A stretch of 5,115 nt of DNA from 13-1-40CM-64-14 sp036393975. GTDB lineage: Bacteria > Sysuimicrobiota > Sysuimicrobiia > Sysuimicrobiales > Kaftiobacteriaceae. The position numbers and the translations under genes are program-made. The notes under the pieces are model-generated. The model did no database searches and had not been told where the DNA came from. It saw only the letters and a list, made by a program, of their open reading frames with translations. The stretch lies in assembly GCA_036393975.1 (NCBI GenBank), contig DASWFZ010000214.1, forward strand, positions 1-5,115, given 5' to 3'. Position 1 is the stretch's first letter. Each line of letters starts with the position of its first letter. Positions 1-5,115 of this stretch are shown one piece after another.

Positions 1-622
1 CCGTCCGCAGGTGGCGGCGGACCATCTCGGTGAGGTCCCGTTGATACAGCAACGAACCGCTCTGTGCAACCAGCAGGCCATCGGGGGCGAGTACACGCGT
101 GCAGGCGGCATAAAACTCAGGCGAGAAGAGGGCGAGGCCGGGGCCTTTGGGATCGGTCGAGTCCACTAGAATGACGTCAAAGCGCTCAGCGGCTGTCCGA
201 ACAAACTTGATGCCATCATCAATTACCAGGCGTGTGCGCACATCGTCGAAAGCCCCCCCGCTGATGAACGGCAGGAAACGTCGGCACACCGTCACCACGT
301 CCTGGTCAATCTCGACCAGCGTGGCGCGCTCGATCGGATGCTTGAGGGTCTCTTCGAGCGTGCCGCCGTCCCCGCCGCCAATAATCAGCACGCGGCTCGG
401 CGCCGGGTGAGTCAACAGGGGCAGGTGCGCTAACATTTCGTGGTAGATGTACTCATCGCATTCGGTGGTCTGGACAGCGTCGTCGAGGATCAACATTCGC
501 CCGAATAGGGGACTTGAGGCGACCTGAATGTGCTGGAAGGCGGAGCGCCCATCGAAGAGGACATCCTGAACCTGCGTCGCCTGGGCAAACCCTGGGCCTA
601 CGATATCAACGATCCACTCCAT
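1..622 (-). CDS. speE: Spermidine synthase-family aminopropyltransferase (3'-truncated by window edge)
   Basis: This enzyme transfers an aminopropyl group from decarboxylated AdoMet to a diamine, normally putrescine, giving spermidine in the cytoplasm. The visible 207 residues comprise the small N-terminal beta domain (about 1-70) and most of the Rossmann-like methyltransferase fold. Recognisable motifs are the substrate-side segment LDDAVQTTECDEYIYHEM (46-63), the nucleotide loop GGGDGG (82-87), the acidic strand end VEID (103-106), the DDG motif (135-137) and the catalytic DSTDP (154-158) followed by the LFSPEFY segment (165-171). The family is usually about 280 residues, so roughly the last 70-75 are missing at the left edge. 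The ATG at 622 is preceded on the minus strand by GGAGG five bases upstream, which fixes the start. It lies 108 bases downstream of pdaD on the same strand, probably in one polyamine operon. Two substitutions are unusual: Cys55 where TTERDE is common, and Glu90 where Arg is common after the glycine loop. The acceptor could be agmatine instead of putrescine; the sequence does not decide. Confidence 0.95.
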   Translation of the reverse strand, partial: MEWIVDIVGPGFAQATQVQDVLFDGRSAFQHIQVASSPLFGRMLILDDAVQTTECDEYIYHEMLAHLPLLTHPAPSRVLIIGGGDGGTLEETLKHPIERATLVEIDQDVVTVCRRFLPFISGGAFDDVRTRLVIDDGIKFVRTAAERFDVILVDSTDPKGPGLALFSPEFYAACTRVLAPDGLLVAQSGSLLYQRDLTEMVRRHLRT

Positions 623-730
623 GGGATCCTCCGTGCCTTACGCAGAAGACAGCACCGGTCTAGAGCCTACTTACCCCGCCGTCAGCGGTACTGAAGCGCG
701 GGCCTGGAAGGGGAATCAACCACGGGAGCG
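623..730 (-). other. Intergenic spacer pdaD-speE with imperfect hairpin
   Basis: This 108-base gap separates the pdaD stop from the speE start. It holds the speE ribosome binding site (GGAGG) and an imperfect inverted repeat at 675-702. The outer arms CCCGC/GCGGG and inner arms TCAG/CTGA are separated by a 2x3 internal loop and close on a five-base loop. No U-rich tract follows on the minus strand, so it is not a convincing terminator. It could be an mRNA processing or stability element. No promoter-like pair was recognised. Confidence 0.35.
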
Positions 731-1189
731 TCAGGGCCAGAAGACAACCGCGGCGATGGCGCAGCCGATGCGCTGGACGACGTGTTCTTTGAGGGCTACC
801 TGCACTTCTTTGATCGGGAGTTCGCGGATCGCCATGGCTTCTTCCACCATCCGGCGCACTGCGGCCTCCGCGTGCGCAGCCGTCCCCGCATGCTCGTACT
901 CCATGATGACGCCGTACTGCCCGCGGGAAAAACCCAGCCCCAGGGCCGCGACGATCCTCTCGCCAGGTGTCTTGCTGGCGATGCGGGCGTATACGGCTGG
1001 CACCAATGTCCCCGGGATAAACGTCCGCACAGGGACGACCGTCACGTCCGCAGGCAAGATGCTGCTCACTCGGAGGAAATTCAGATTCGCAATTCCCGCG
1101 TCCATGAGCGCTCGATCGAAAGCCGTCAGCTCGGTTAGGCCCTCACTGCTCCCGCTGACCACAGAGACGGCCCGGGGCCGATCCCACAT
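731..1189 (-). CDS. pdaD: Pyruvoyl-dependent arginine decarboxylase
   Basis: The enzyme decarboxylates arginine to agmatine, using a pyruvoyl group made by self-cleavage instead of PLP. Family hallmarks, numbered from the chosen start, are SGSSEG (12-17), TAFDRALMDAGIANLN (22-37) and the processing site RVSSILP (40-46). Cleavage is expected between Ser42 and Ser43, giving a small beta chain and an alpha chain with an N-terminal pyruvoyl. Glu97 in IMEYE (95-99) matches the catalytic Glu109 of the Methanocaldococcus jannaschii enzyme as I recall its sequence. The C-terminal block EHVVQRIGCAIAAVVFW also matches the family. I chose the ATG at 1189 (152 residues; the archaeal enzyme has about 165) because GGAGG lies 10 bases upstream and homology begins here. 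The in-frame ATG at 1246 would add 19 residues without family similarity. The gene heads a minus-strand pair with speE, implying an arginine to agmatine to polyamine route. A paralogous use in acid resistance, as in chlamydiae, is less likely next to speE. Confidence 0.93.
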   Translation of the reverse strand: MWDRPRAVSVVSGSSEGLTELTAFDRALMDAGIANLNFLRVSSILPADVTVVPVRTFIPGTLVPAVYARIASKTPGERIVAALGLGFSRGQYGVIMEYEHAGTAAHAEAAVRRMVEEAMAIRELPIKEVQVALKEHVVQRIGCAIAAVVFWP

Positions 1190-1420
1190 CCAGGAAACAC
1201 CTCCGGTTCTCGCAACCGCGTCCCGCGCCGGGCTTGATACCGACACTCGCCCGCATCTGGTTCCTGGGTGGTGCCGCCGGCACGAGGTCGCGCGTGGACG
1301 TCAAAGGCTATTCCATCCAGTGCCAAGCGCTCCTCCCGCACCCGCCGTACTACATGAGCGGGCCTGTGGGTAGATAGTGGGAGCGAGGAGAAAGAGGTCA
1401 TCGTAGCGCAGGTGATGTGC
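1190..1420. other. Divergent intergenic region between pdaD and the glycosidase-like gene
   Basis: About 230 bases separate the two divergent starts and must contain promoters for both directions. I found no convincing -35/-10 pair. TTGGCA on the minus strand (1321-1326) and TTGATA on the plus strand (1234-1239) each match a -35 at five of six positions but lack a matching -10. A 13-base perfect palindrome, GTGCCGCCGGCAC, lies at 1271-1283 and could be an operator half-site pair. The pdaD ribosome binding site sits at the left edge, and an AGGTGAT element sits at the right edge. Open frames crossing this stretch look non-coding. Confidence 0.5.
1410..1416 (+). promoter_or_regulatory. Ribosome binding site deciding a GTG start at 1421
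   Basis: AGGTGAT matches the downstream half of the extended anti-SD complement (AGGAGGTGATC) and lies four bases before GTG 1421. The alternative starts GTG 1412 and ATG 1415 overlap this element and have no well-spaced SD upstream; the nearest GAGG ends about 17 bases before 1415. Starting at 1421 also gives a clean signal peptide beginning MRRSS. Confidence 0.5.
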
Positions 1421-3082
1421 GTGAGGCGCTCTTCAGTAGTGGTACTTGTACTCATCGTGGTGGTCACGGCGCAACCGGCACTTGTGGCCGCTCCTGCGAT
1501 CCTTCCGGTTCCCATCGGCTTTTCGGCGGGCGAAGGCGCCGATTTTCCCATGCTCCGGGACGTCGGGGCCTCCGTGGTCAAGCTGACCGCAGACTGGTCG
1601 GAGATCGAATCTCGCCAGGGAACTCGAACGTGGGGTGGACTGGACGATGCGGTTAACGCAGCACGCGCCGTGGGGCTGCGTGTCGTCCTGGTCCTGTTTG
1701 GTACCCCGCGGTGGGCATCCCCGGCGACCGGCGAGGAACTGAATGACCCATCTATCTATGCGCGCCAACCACCACGGAGGCTAGAGGATTGGGAAGCTTT
1801 CGTGATGGCGGCGGCCGAGCGGTACAAGGATCGCGTCCGGGACTGGCAGATCTGGCCGGGACGTGGCCTTTCCCTATTCCGGGGCACGACGCGGGAGTAC
1901 ATCGCGCTGCTTCGGGCGGCGCGGGTCTTCATCAGGGCGGCTGACCCGGGGGCGCGGGTGATTCTCTCCACCCCATTTGGGATGGATCTCGTAGATCTGC
2001 GGAACCTCCTGACTGATGCACCCGATGATTTCGACGTAATATTGTTAGCCCCACGCGGGGTCTCCCCGGACGCGCTGCTTCGCCCGTTGGGCACGCTCCG
2101 GGAACGCGTCTTGGGAGGATCGTCCAAGGCAGTGTGGCTTGAGTGGGATCCGTACTCCTACGGTCTCCGGTCCAGTTGGCCGGGGCAACTGGTCAAGCTG
2201 CAGGCGCTAGCCAAGGCATTTGGCATTGAGCAGCTTATTTGGAGAGGCGACGCGAGCGCCATTACTCAGGTGGTCCTGGGCGGTCTTGCGTTGAGGGTCG
2301 GGCGCAGACCGTATGTCGGCTACCTGATGAGGCAGCGGGCGCTGGTTCTGGTGTTCGGCGACCGGGACCCCGCGGCCGTTGCGTGGACCGGAGCAGGCGA
2401 AGAAATCGTGCCCGTCGAGGGTCCTAGTGCCCAGGCATACACCGCTACCGGGGATGCGCGTCCGGTAGTCACCGAGGGTGACGCGCGCCGCGTGGCGGTG
2501 AGCAACGAGCCCGTCGTTTTCACCGGCGCCCCGCAGGCGTGGGTTGAGGAAGCGCAAAAAGCACGCCAAGCAGGCTCGCTGCCCGTCCTTCTACCCGCGG
2601 TCGATTTCAGCGGAGCGGCGCAGGTGTCTGCCACGTTGGGCCGCGCGAATGCCGAACGCGGCTTATACAATCAGCGCTTTCGCACGGCGCTGAACGAGGC
2701 CACGGAGGTCATCGAGGTCGACGGCGTCGAAGCCGTGCGCAGCGACAACTCCAAGGAACGCGTGTATCTGCGGTTTGATGTGGATGATACGTTTCTGTTC
2801 TTTGTGGATGGCCGAGTGGGTGTTGAGATCACTGTGGAAGTCCGCGGGGCTTCCGCGGCGCAGCAGCTCGGCTTCAATCTCTGGTACGACTCGATCAGCG
2901 GGTACCGGTTCACCCCCTGGCAGTGGGTGGAGGCGACCCCGGGATGGGTAAGCTACACATTCCGCCTCCCTGATGCCGCTTTTGCCGATACCTGGGGTTG
3001 GGACTTTGCGATCAATGCAGTGGGAAACCGGAGCGAAAATCTTATCGTCCATAGCGTCACCGTCAAGAAGGTCGCACCCTAA
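1421..3082 (+). CDS. Secreted glycoside hydrolase clan GH-A-like protein, probable pseudoenzyme
   Basis: A 553-residue exported protein. The signal peptide is MRRSS plus a Val/Leu-rich core (6-16), with cleavage somewhere between Ala17 and Ala26. Residues about 30-290 read as a TIM barrel of the GH39/GH5-like kind: GASVVKLTADWSEIE (49-63), GLRVVLVLFGTPRWA (85-99), then the strand-4 region RDWQIW (140-145). Family members usually continue IWNEPN there, Asn-Glu carrying the acid/base; this protein has Pro146-Gly147-Arg148-Gly149. The strand-7 region AVWLEWDPYS (237-246) has Glu241, but not in the usual TE-x-G setting. A beta-rich domain (about 295-370) follows, then a C-terminal beta-sandwich (about 390-553) with YLRFDVDD (449-456), LWYDS (487-491) and WVSYTFRLPDAAF (509-521), recalling modules appended to secreted glycosidase-like proteins. 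Loss of the acid/base suggests carbohydrate binding rather than hydrolysis. The protein would act outside the cytoplasmic membrane. Function and ligand are inferred from fold-like motifs only. Alternative starts are at 1412 and 1415. Confidence 0.72.
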   Translation: MRRSSVVVLVLIVVVTAQPALVAAPAILPVPIGFSAGEGADFPMLRDVGASVVKLTADWSEIESRQGTRTWGGLDDAVNAARAVGLRVVLVLFGTPRWASPATGEELNDPSIYARQPPRRLEDWEAFVMAAAERYKDRVRDWQIWPGRGLSLFRGTTREYIALLRAARVFIRAADPGARVILSTPFGMDLVDLRNLLTDAPDDFDVILLAPRGVSPDALLRPLGTLRERVLGGSSKAVWLEWDPYSYGLRSSWPGQLVKLQALAKAFGIEQLIWRGDASAITQVVLGGLALRVGRRPYVGYLMRQRALVLVFGDRDPAAVAWTGAGEEIVPVEGPSAQAYTATGDARPVVTEGDARRVAVSNEPVVFTGAPQAWVEEAQKARQAGSLPVLLPAVDFSGAAQVSATLGRANAERGLYNQRFRTALNEATEVIEVDGVEAVRSDNSKERVYLRFDVDDTFLFFVDGRVGVEITVEVRGASAAQQLGFNLWYDSISGYRFTPWQWVEATPGWVSYTFRLPDAAFADTWGWDFAINAVGNRSENLIVHSVTVKKVAP

Positions 3083-3229
3083 CTTCGACCTCGCCTGACC
3101 GCATCCCAATCTCGCGCCACGAGGGTAGGTGACCTGGGCGGCGAGATGCTCGCCCGGGGGAGGAAGTCGCCGCCCTGCCTCCCGAACATTCCCACCCGGG
3201 CCAACCCACAGGACATAGGAGGGATAGCC
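3083..3229 (+). promoter_or_regulatory. Structured leader of the solute-binding protein gene
   Basis: This 147-base untranslated stretch is rich in inverted repeats. Pairing A is GGCGAG-ATG-CTCGCC (3140-3154). Pairing B is a perfect 9-bp stem, GGGCGGCGA (3136-3144) with TCGCCGCCC (3167-3175), and excludes A. Pairing C is GGGAGG (3158-3163) with CCTCCC (3178-3183), and is compatible with A. The CCTCC in C could instead pair with GGAGG of the ribosome binding site (3218-3222). No known riboswitch consensus was recognised, no U-tract marks a terminator, and no clear promoter was found. Confidence 0.4.
3217..3223 (+). promoter_or_regulatory. Strong Shine-Dalgarno for the solute-binding protein
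   Basis: AGGAGGG lies seven bases (counted after AGGAGG) before the ATG at 3230. It settles that start over the in-frame ATG at 3146, which sits in the loop of a leader hairpin and would place 28 Pro/Arg-rich residues before a normal signal peptide. Confidence 0.85.
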
Positions 3230-4516
3230 ATGCGCACGGGTACACGCAGGCTCGCCGCGTTGGTGCTAGTCCTCGCGGTTGTTGCGGGGGGGCTGTTCGC
3301 CCGATCCGCACGAGCGGTCGCACAGCAACCGATTCCCGCGTCCATCAAGGTCGGCGGACTTTTTGACACTACCGGTCCCACGTCTGACGTGGGCGTGGAC
3401 TACTCTAAAGGTGTGCTGGACCACATGCGGTACATCAACGAGGTCGAAGGCGGGATCCGGGGGAAGGTTAAGATCGATTTCATCTGGTCCGATTATGGCT
3501 ACCGAATCCCCGATGCCCTCTCGCTGTATCGCAAGTATCGCGACATCGATCGCGTCGACGCCATCGTCGGGTGGGGCACGGGGGATACCGAGGCCCTCAA
3601 GGACACCGTGAGCGAAGACCAGATTCCCTATATCTCGGCGAGCTACTCTTCGCATCTCGATAATCCCGCGAAGACGCCGTACAATTTCTACCCCGTGTCC
3701 AGCTACTCCGACCAGCTACGCGCAGTCTTGCGGTACCTCCGGGACGTTGCCGATCAGGAAAAGATCAGCCGTCCGAAGATCGTCTTCATGTATCCCGATC
3801 ACCCGTACGGCCGCGCGCCCATCCCGGCGGGCAAGGCGTACGCACAGGAGCTGAACTTTGACGTCGGGCCGGATCAGATCGTTGCCCTCAACGCGCTGGA
3901 AGCGCGCTCGCAGGTGGCAGCTGTGAAAGCCTTCGGCGCTGATTTCGCGTGGGCCGGGGGGACAACGAACTCGGCCTCTGTCATCGTGCGCGATGGTCGA
4001 GCGGCCGGGCTGACGACGCGGTTTGCCATCAACGTCTGGGGCTTTGATGAGAATATGATCAAGCTGATCGGCAAGGACGCGGAGGGAGTCTTTGCCACCA
4101 CCCCCCACGTCTTGTACGGCGAGCCGGCGGCGGGCACCGCCAAGATGTTTGACGCTCTCGCGCGCTTTTACAACAAGCAACCCAGCTTCACATGGGGAAC
4201 CACTTCAACACCCTATATCGCGTCCTACGTGCGCGGCTGGTTGAACGTGTACCTTTTGAAGAAAGGTCTGGAGATTATTGTCGACAACTGGGAGACGTAC
4301 TCGCGGCTGGGGGGGTTCAGCGGTCCTTCCGTCCGCTCAGCGCTAGAGACCCTGAAGAATTGGGATCCAGATGGGTTGGCGGCGGCCCCGATCACCTTGA
4401 CACGCGATGATCACCGCCCCTCCACCACGACCCGGATAGTGACTGTCCGCAATGCCCGGATCGTCGTGTTGAAGTCTGTAACCGTCGAGAGGCGGAAGGA
4501 CTGGCTGGGGTTCTAG
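3230..4516 (+). CDS. LIV-family ABC transporter periplasmic substrate-binding protein
   Basis: A 428-residue extracytoplasmic solute-binding protein of the Leu/Ile/Val-binding (Peripla_BP_6) family, which delivers ligand to a LivHMGF-type importer. The signal peptide has MRTGTRR, a hydrophobic core (8-24) and a cleavage site at ARA (27-29) or AVA (29-31). There is no lipobox cysteine, so the mature protein should be free in a periplasm; the TRR is only a weak twin-arginine resemblance. Lobe 1 opens with IKVGGLFDTTGPTSDVG (39-55), then INEVEGGIRG (69-78). The ligand-cleft signatures GWGTGDTEA (114-122) and IPYISASYS (132-140) follow. Lobe 2 includes KIVFMYPDHPYG and the FAWAGGTTNSASVIVRDGRAAGL segment read in two parts. 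The length is normal to slightly long for the family. The ligand is not readable from sequence; relatives bind branched-chain amino acids, other amino acids, amides, urea or aromatic acids. It precedes a LivF-like ATPase by 124 bases, with a strong hairpin between them, a layout that commonly allows excess binding protein over transporter. Confidence 0.93.
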   Translation: MRTGTRRLAALVLVLAVVAGGLFARSARAVAQQPIPASIKVGGLFDTTGPTSDVGVDYSKGVLDHMRYINEVEGGIRGKVKIDFIWSDYGYRIPDALSLYRKYRDIDRVDAIVGWGTGDTEALKDTVSEDQIPYISASYSSHLDNPAKTPYNFYPVSSYSDQLRAVLRYLRDVADQEKISRPKIVFMYPDHPYGRAPIPAGKAYAQELNFDVGPDQIVALNALEARSQVAAVKAFGADFAWAGGTTNSASVIVRDGRAAGLTTRFAINVWGFDENMIKLIGKDAEGVFATTPHVLYGEPAAGTAKMFDALARFYNKQPSFTWGTTSTPYIASYVRGWLNVYLLKKGLEIIVDNWETYSRLGGFSGPSVRSALETLKNWDPDGLAAAPITLTRDDHRPSTTTRIVTVRNARIVVLKSVTVERRKDWLGF

Positions 4517-4520
4517 ATCC

Positions 4521-4555
4521 TGTGCAGGGGGAGGGTACCATCCTCCCCCTGCACA
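4521..4555 (+). terminator. Strong hairpin after the binding-protein gene (partial terminator or mRNA stabiliser)
   Basis: It begins five bases after the stop codon. The arms TGTGCAGGGGGAGG (4521-4534) and CCTCCCCCTGCACA (4542-4555) pair perfectly over 14 bp, with a further G-U pair (4535/4541) closing a five-base loop. The following bases, ACTCTTACC, contain only scattered U, so it is a weak intrinsic terminator at best. Lying between a binding protein and its transporter ATPase, it probably attenuates read-through or protects the upstream mRNA 3' end from exonucleases. Confidence 0.75.
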
Positions 4556-4640
4556 ACTCTTACCGCGACACAAGAACCGCCATCGTGCTGATGGGCTTGC
4601 ACACTATTTTCATCGTCTCCTCCCCCGCGAGCAAAGCTTC
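4556..4640 (+). other. Spacer before livF lacking a clear ribosome binding site
   Basis: Eighty-five bases without a good SD: only GAG (4629-4631) nine bases before the livF ATG. The stretch includes a pyrimidine tract whose TCCTCCCCC (4618-4626) exactly repeats the 3' arm of the preceding hairpin (4541-4549). A short frame, ATG 4591 to TGA 4647 (18 codons), overlaps the livF start; there is no SD for it either. Confidence 0.4.
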
Positions 4641-5115
4641 ATGCTGACCGTCAACAACGTCGAAGTCATGTACTGGGGGTCGATTCTGGTCCTCAAGGGC
4701 GTCTCGTTGGAGGTGCCTGAGGGGAAGATCACGGCCCTGATTGGGGCCAACGGGGCGGGGAAGACGACGACACTGAAGGCCATTACGGGATTGATCCGTC
4801 TCGAGCGCGGCGAGGTCACTCGGGGCAGCATCGAGTTTGCCGGTCGGCGGATCGAGAATAAGTTGCCGGAGGAAACTGCGAGAGCCGGAATCGTCATGGT
4901 GCGTGAGGGGCGCCGGCTCTTTGAAGAGTTGACCGCCGAGGAGAATTTGCTGGTTGGAGCAGCGCTGCACCGGAATGGCGGAAAGGATCGGCGCGAACGT
5001 CTCGGGCTCGTCTATCAGTACTTTCCGCCGTTGGCCACCCGCCGGAAGACGCGCGCGGGGTATCTGTCCGGCGGCGAGCAGCAGATGCTTGCCCTCGGCT
5101 GTGCGATGATGGCCC
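4641..5115 (+). CDS. livF: LivF-type ABC transporter ATP-binding protein (3'-truncated by window edge)
   Basis: A cytoplasmic nucleotide-binding subunit that powers a LIV-family importer, presumably with the binding protein encoded just upstream. The 158 visible residues show the N-terminal beta strands, Walker A GANGAGKT (35-42), the LivF-typical EGRRLFEELTAEENLLVGA segment (89-107) and the ABC signature LSGGEQQ (142-148). Walker B, the catalytic Glu and the H-loop lie beyond the right edge; the family is about 235-260 residues. EGRR rather than a typical Q-loop, and the short inter-motif length, favour LivF over LivG. The insert GEVTRGSIEF (57-66) is longer than in Escherichia coli LivF, and Arg88 replaces the proline of the common VPEGRR. 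ATG 4641 is the only plausible start: the frame is open upstream to the preceding gene but has no earlier start codon. The SD is poor, so translation may be weak or coupled. The permease genes usually found in such operons are not between this gene and the binding protein. Confidence 0.93.
   Translation, partial: MLTVNNVEVMYWGSILVLKGVSLEVPEGKITALIGANGAGKTTTLKAITGLIRLERGEVTRGSIEFAGRRIENKLPEETARAGIVMVREGRRLFEELTAEENLLVGAALHRNGGKDRRERLGLVYQYFPPLATRRKTRAGYLSGGEQQMLALGCAMMA

Noticed and set aside
1190..1246. N-terminal extension of pdaD from ATG 1246
   Set aside because: The 19 extra residues have no family similarity, and GGAGG is placed for ATG 1189.
1234..1326. Sigma-70-like promoter boxes TTGATA (plus) and TTGGCA (minus)
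   Set aside because: Neither has a -10 resembling TATAAT at 16-18 bases, so I do not call promoters.
621..1373. A 250-codon plus-strand open frame opposite pdaD
   Set aside because: Its product is low-complexity Ala/Arg/Ser/Pro without family features, while the opposite strand encodes a full pyruvoyl arginine decarboxylase with its processing site.
1135..1581. A 148-codon minus-strand frame across the divergent gap
   Set aside because: It overlaps the 5' ends of both recognised genes, has Thr/Ser/Arg-rich composition, and has no recognisable motif or convincing ribosome binding site.
2663..3109. Minus-strand frames antisense to the C-terminal domain of the secreted protein
   Set aside because: GC-rich shadow frames; the plus strand carries coherent beta-sandwich motifs through the same bases.
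3146..3229. N-terminal extension of the binding protein from ATG 3146
   Set aside because: No SD, the ATG lies in a hairpin loop, and the extension would bury a standard signal peptide that has AGGAGGG before ATG 3230.
3083..3229. Guanidine, SAM or glycine riboswitch upstream of the binding-protein gene
   Set aside because: I looked for the conserved cores of these classes by eye and did not find them; only generic GC-rich stems are visible.

Overview
This is a GC-rich bacterial chromosomal fragment with compact genes, Shine-Dalgarno (SD) starts and no rRNA, tRNA, CRISPR or insertion-sequence signal. Two exported proteins have cleavable signal peptides, and the solute-binding protein is not a lipoprotein, which leans towards a cell with an outer membrane but does not prove it. 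The gene mix (archaeal-type pyruvoyl arginine decarboxylase, spermidine synthase, LIV-family transporter, degenerate secreted glycosidase-like protein) resembles uncultured soil, sediment or thermal bacterial lineages. I cannot assign a phylum from this sequence alone.

Minus-strand block (1-1189): pdaD, a pyruvoyl-dependent arginine decarboxylase, is followed 108 bases downstream by the first three quarters of speE, a spermidine synthase-family aminopropyltransferase that runs off the left edge. Together they describe a polyamine route that starts from arginine via agmatine. Completing it needs either an agmatinase or direct aminopropylation of agmatine, plus an AdoMet decarboxylase; none of these is in the window.

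Plus-strand block (about 1421-5115), divergent from pdaD across about 230 noncoding bases: first, a secreted 553-residue protein with a clan GH-A-like TIM barrel, a beta-rich domain and a C-terminal beta-sandwich. Its barrel has lost the usual Asn-Glu acid/base motif, so it looks like a pseudoenzyme or carbohydrate-binding protein. After a 147-base leader with competing hairpins comes a periplasmic LIV-type solute-binding protein. A 14-bp perfect hairpin follows its stop codon, and then a LivF-type ABC ATPase begins and is cut by the right edge after its signature motif. The permeases (LivH, LivM) and second ATPase (LivG) must lie outside the window, if present.

Nothing here is a clear new defence or mobile system. 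The items most worth a second look are the inactive-looking glycosidase fold, the RNA structures on both sides of the binding-protein gene, and the start of livF, which lacks an obvious ribosome binding site.
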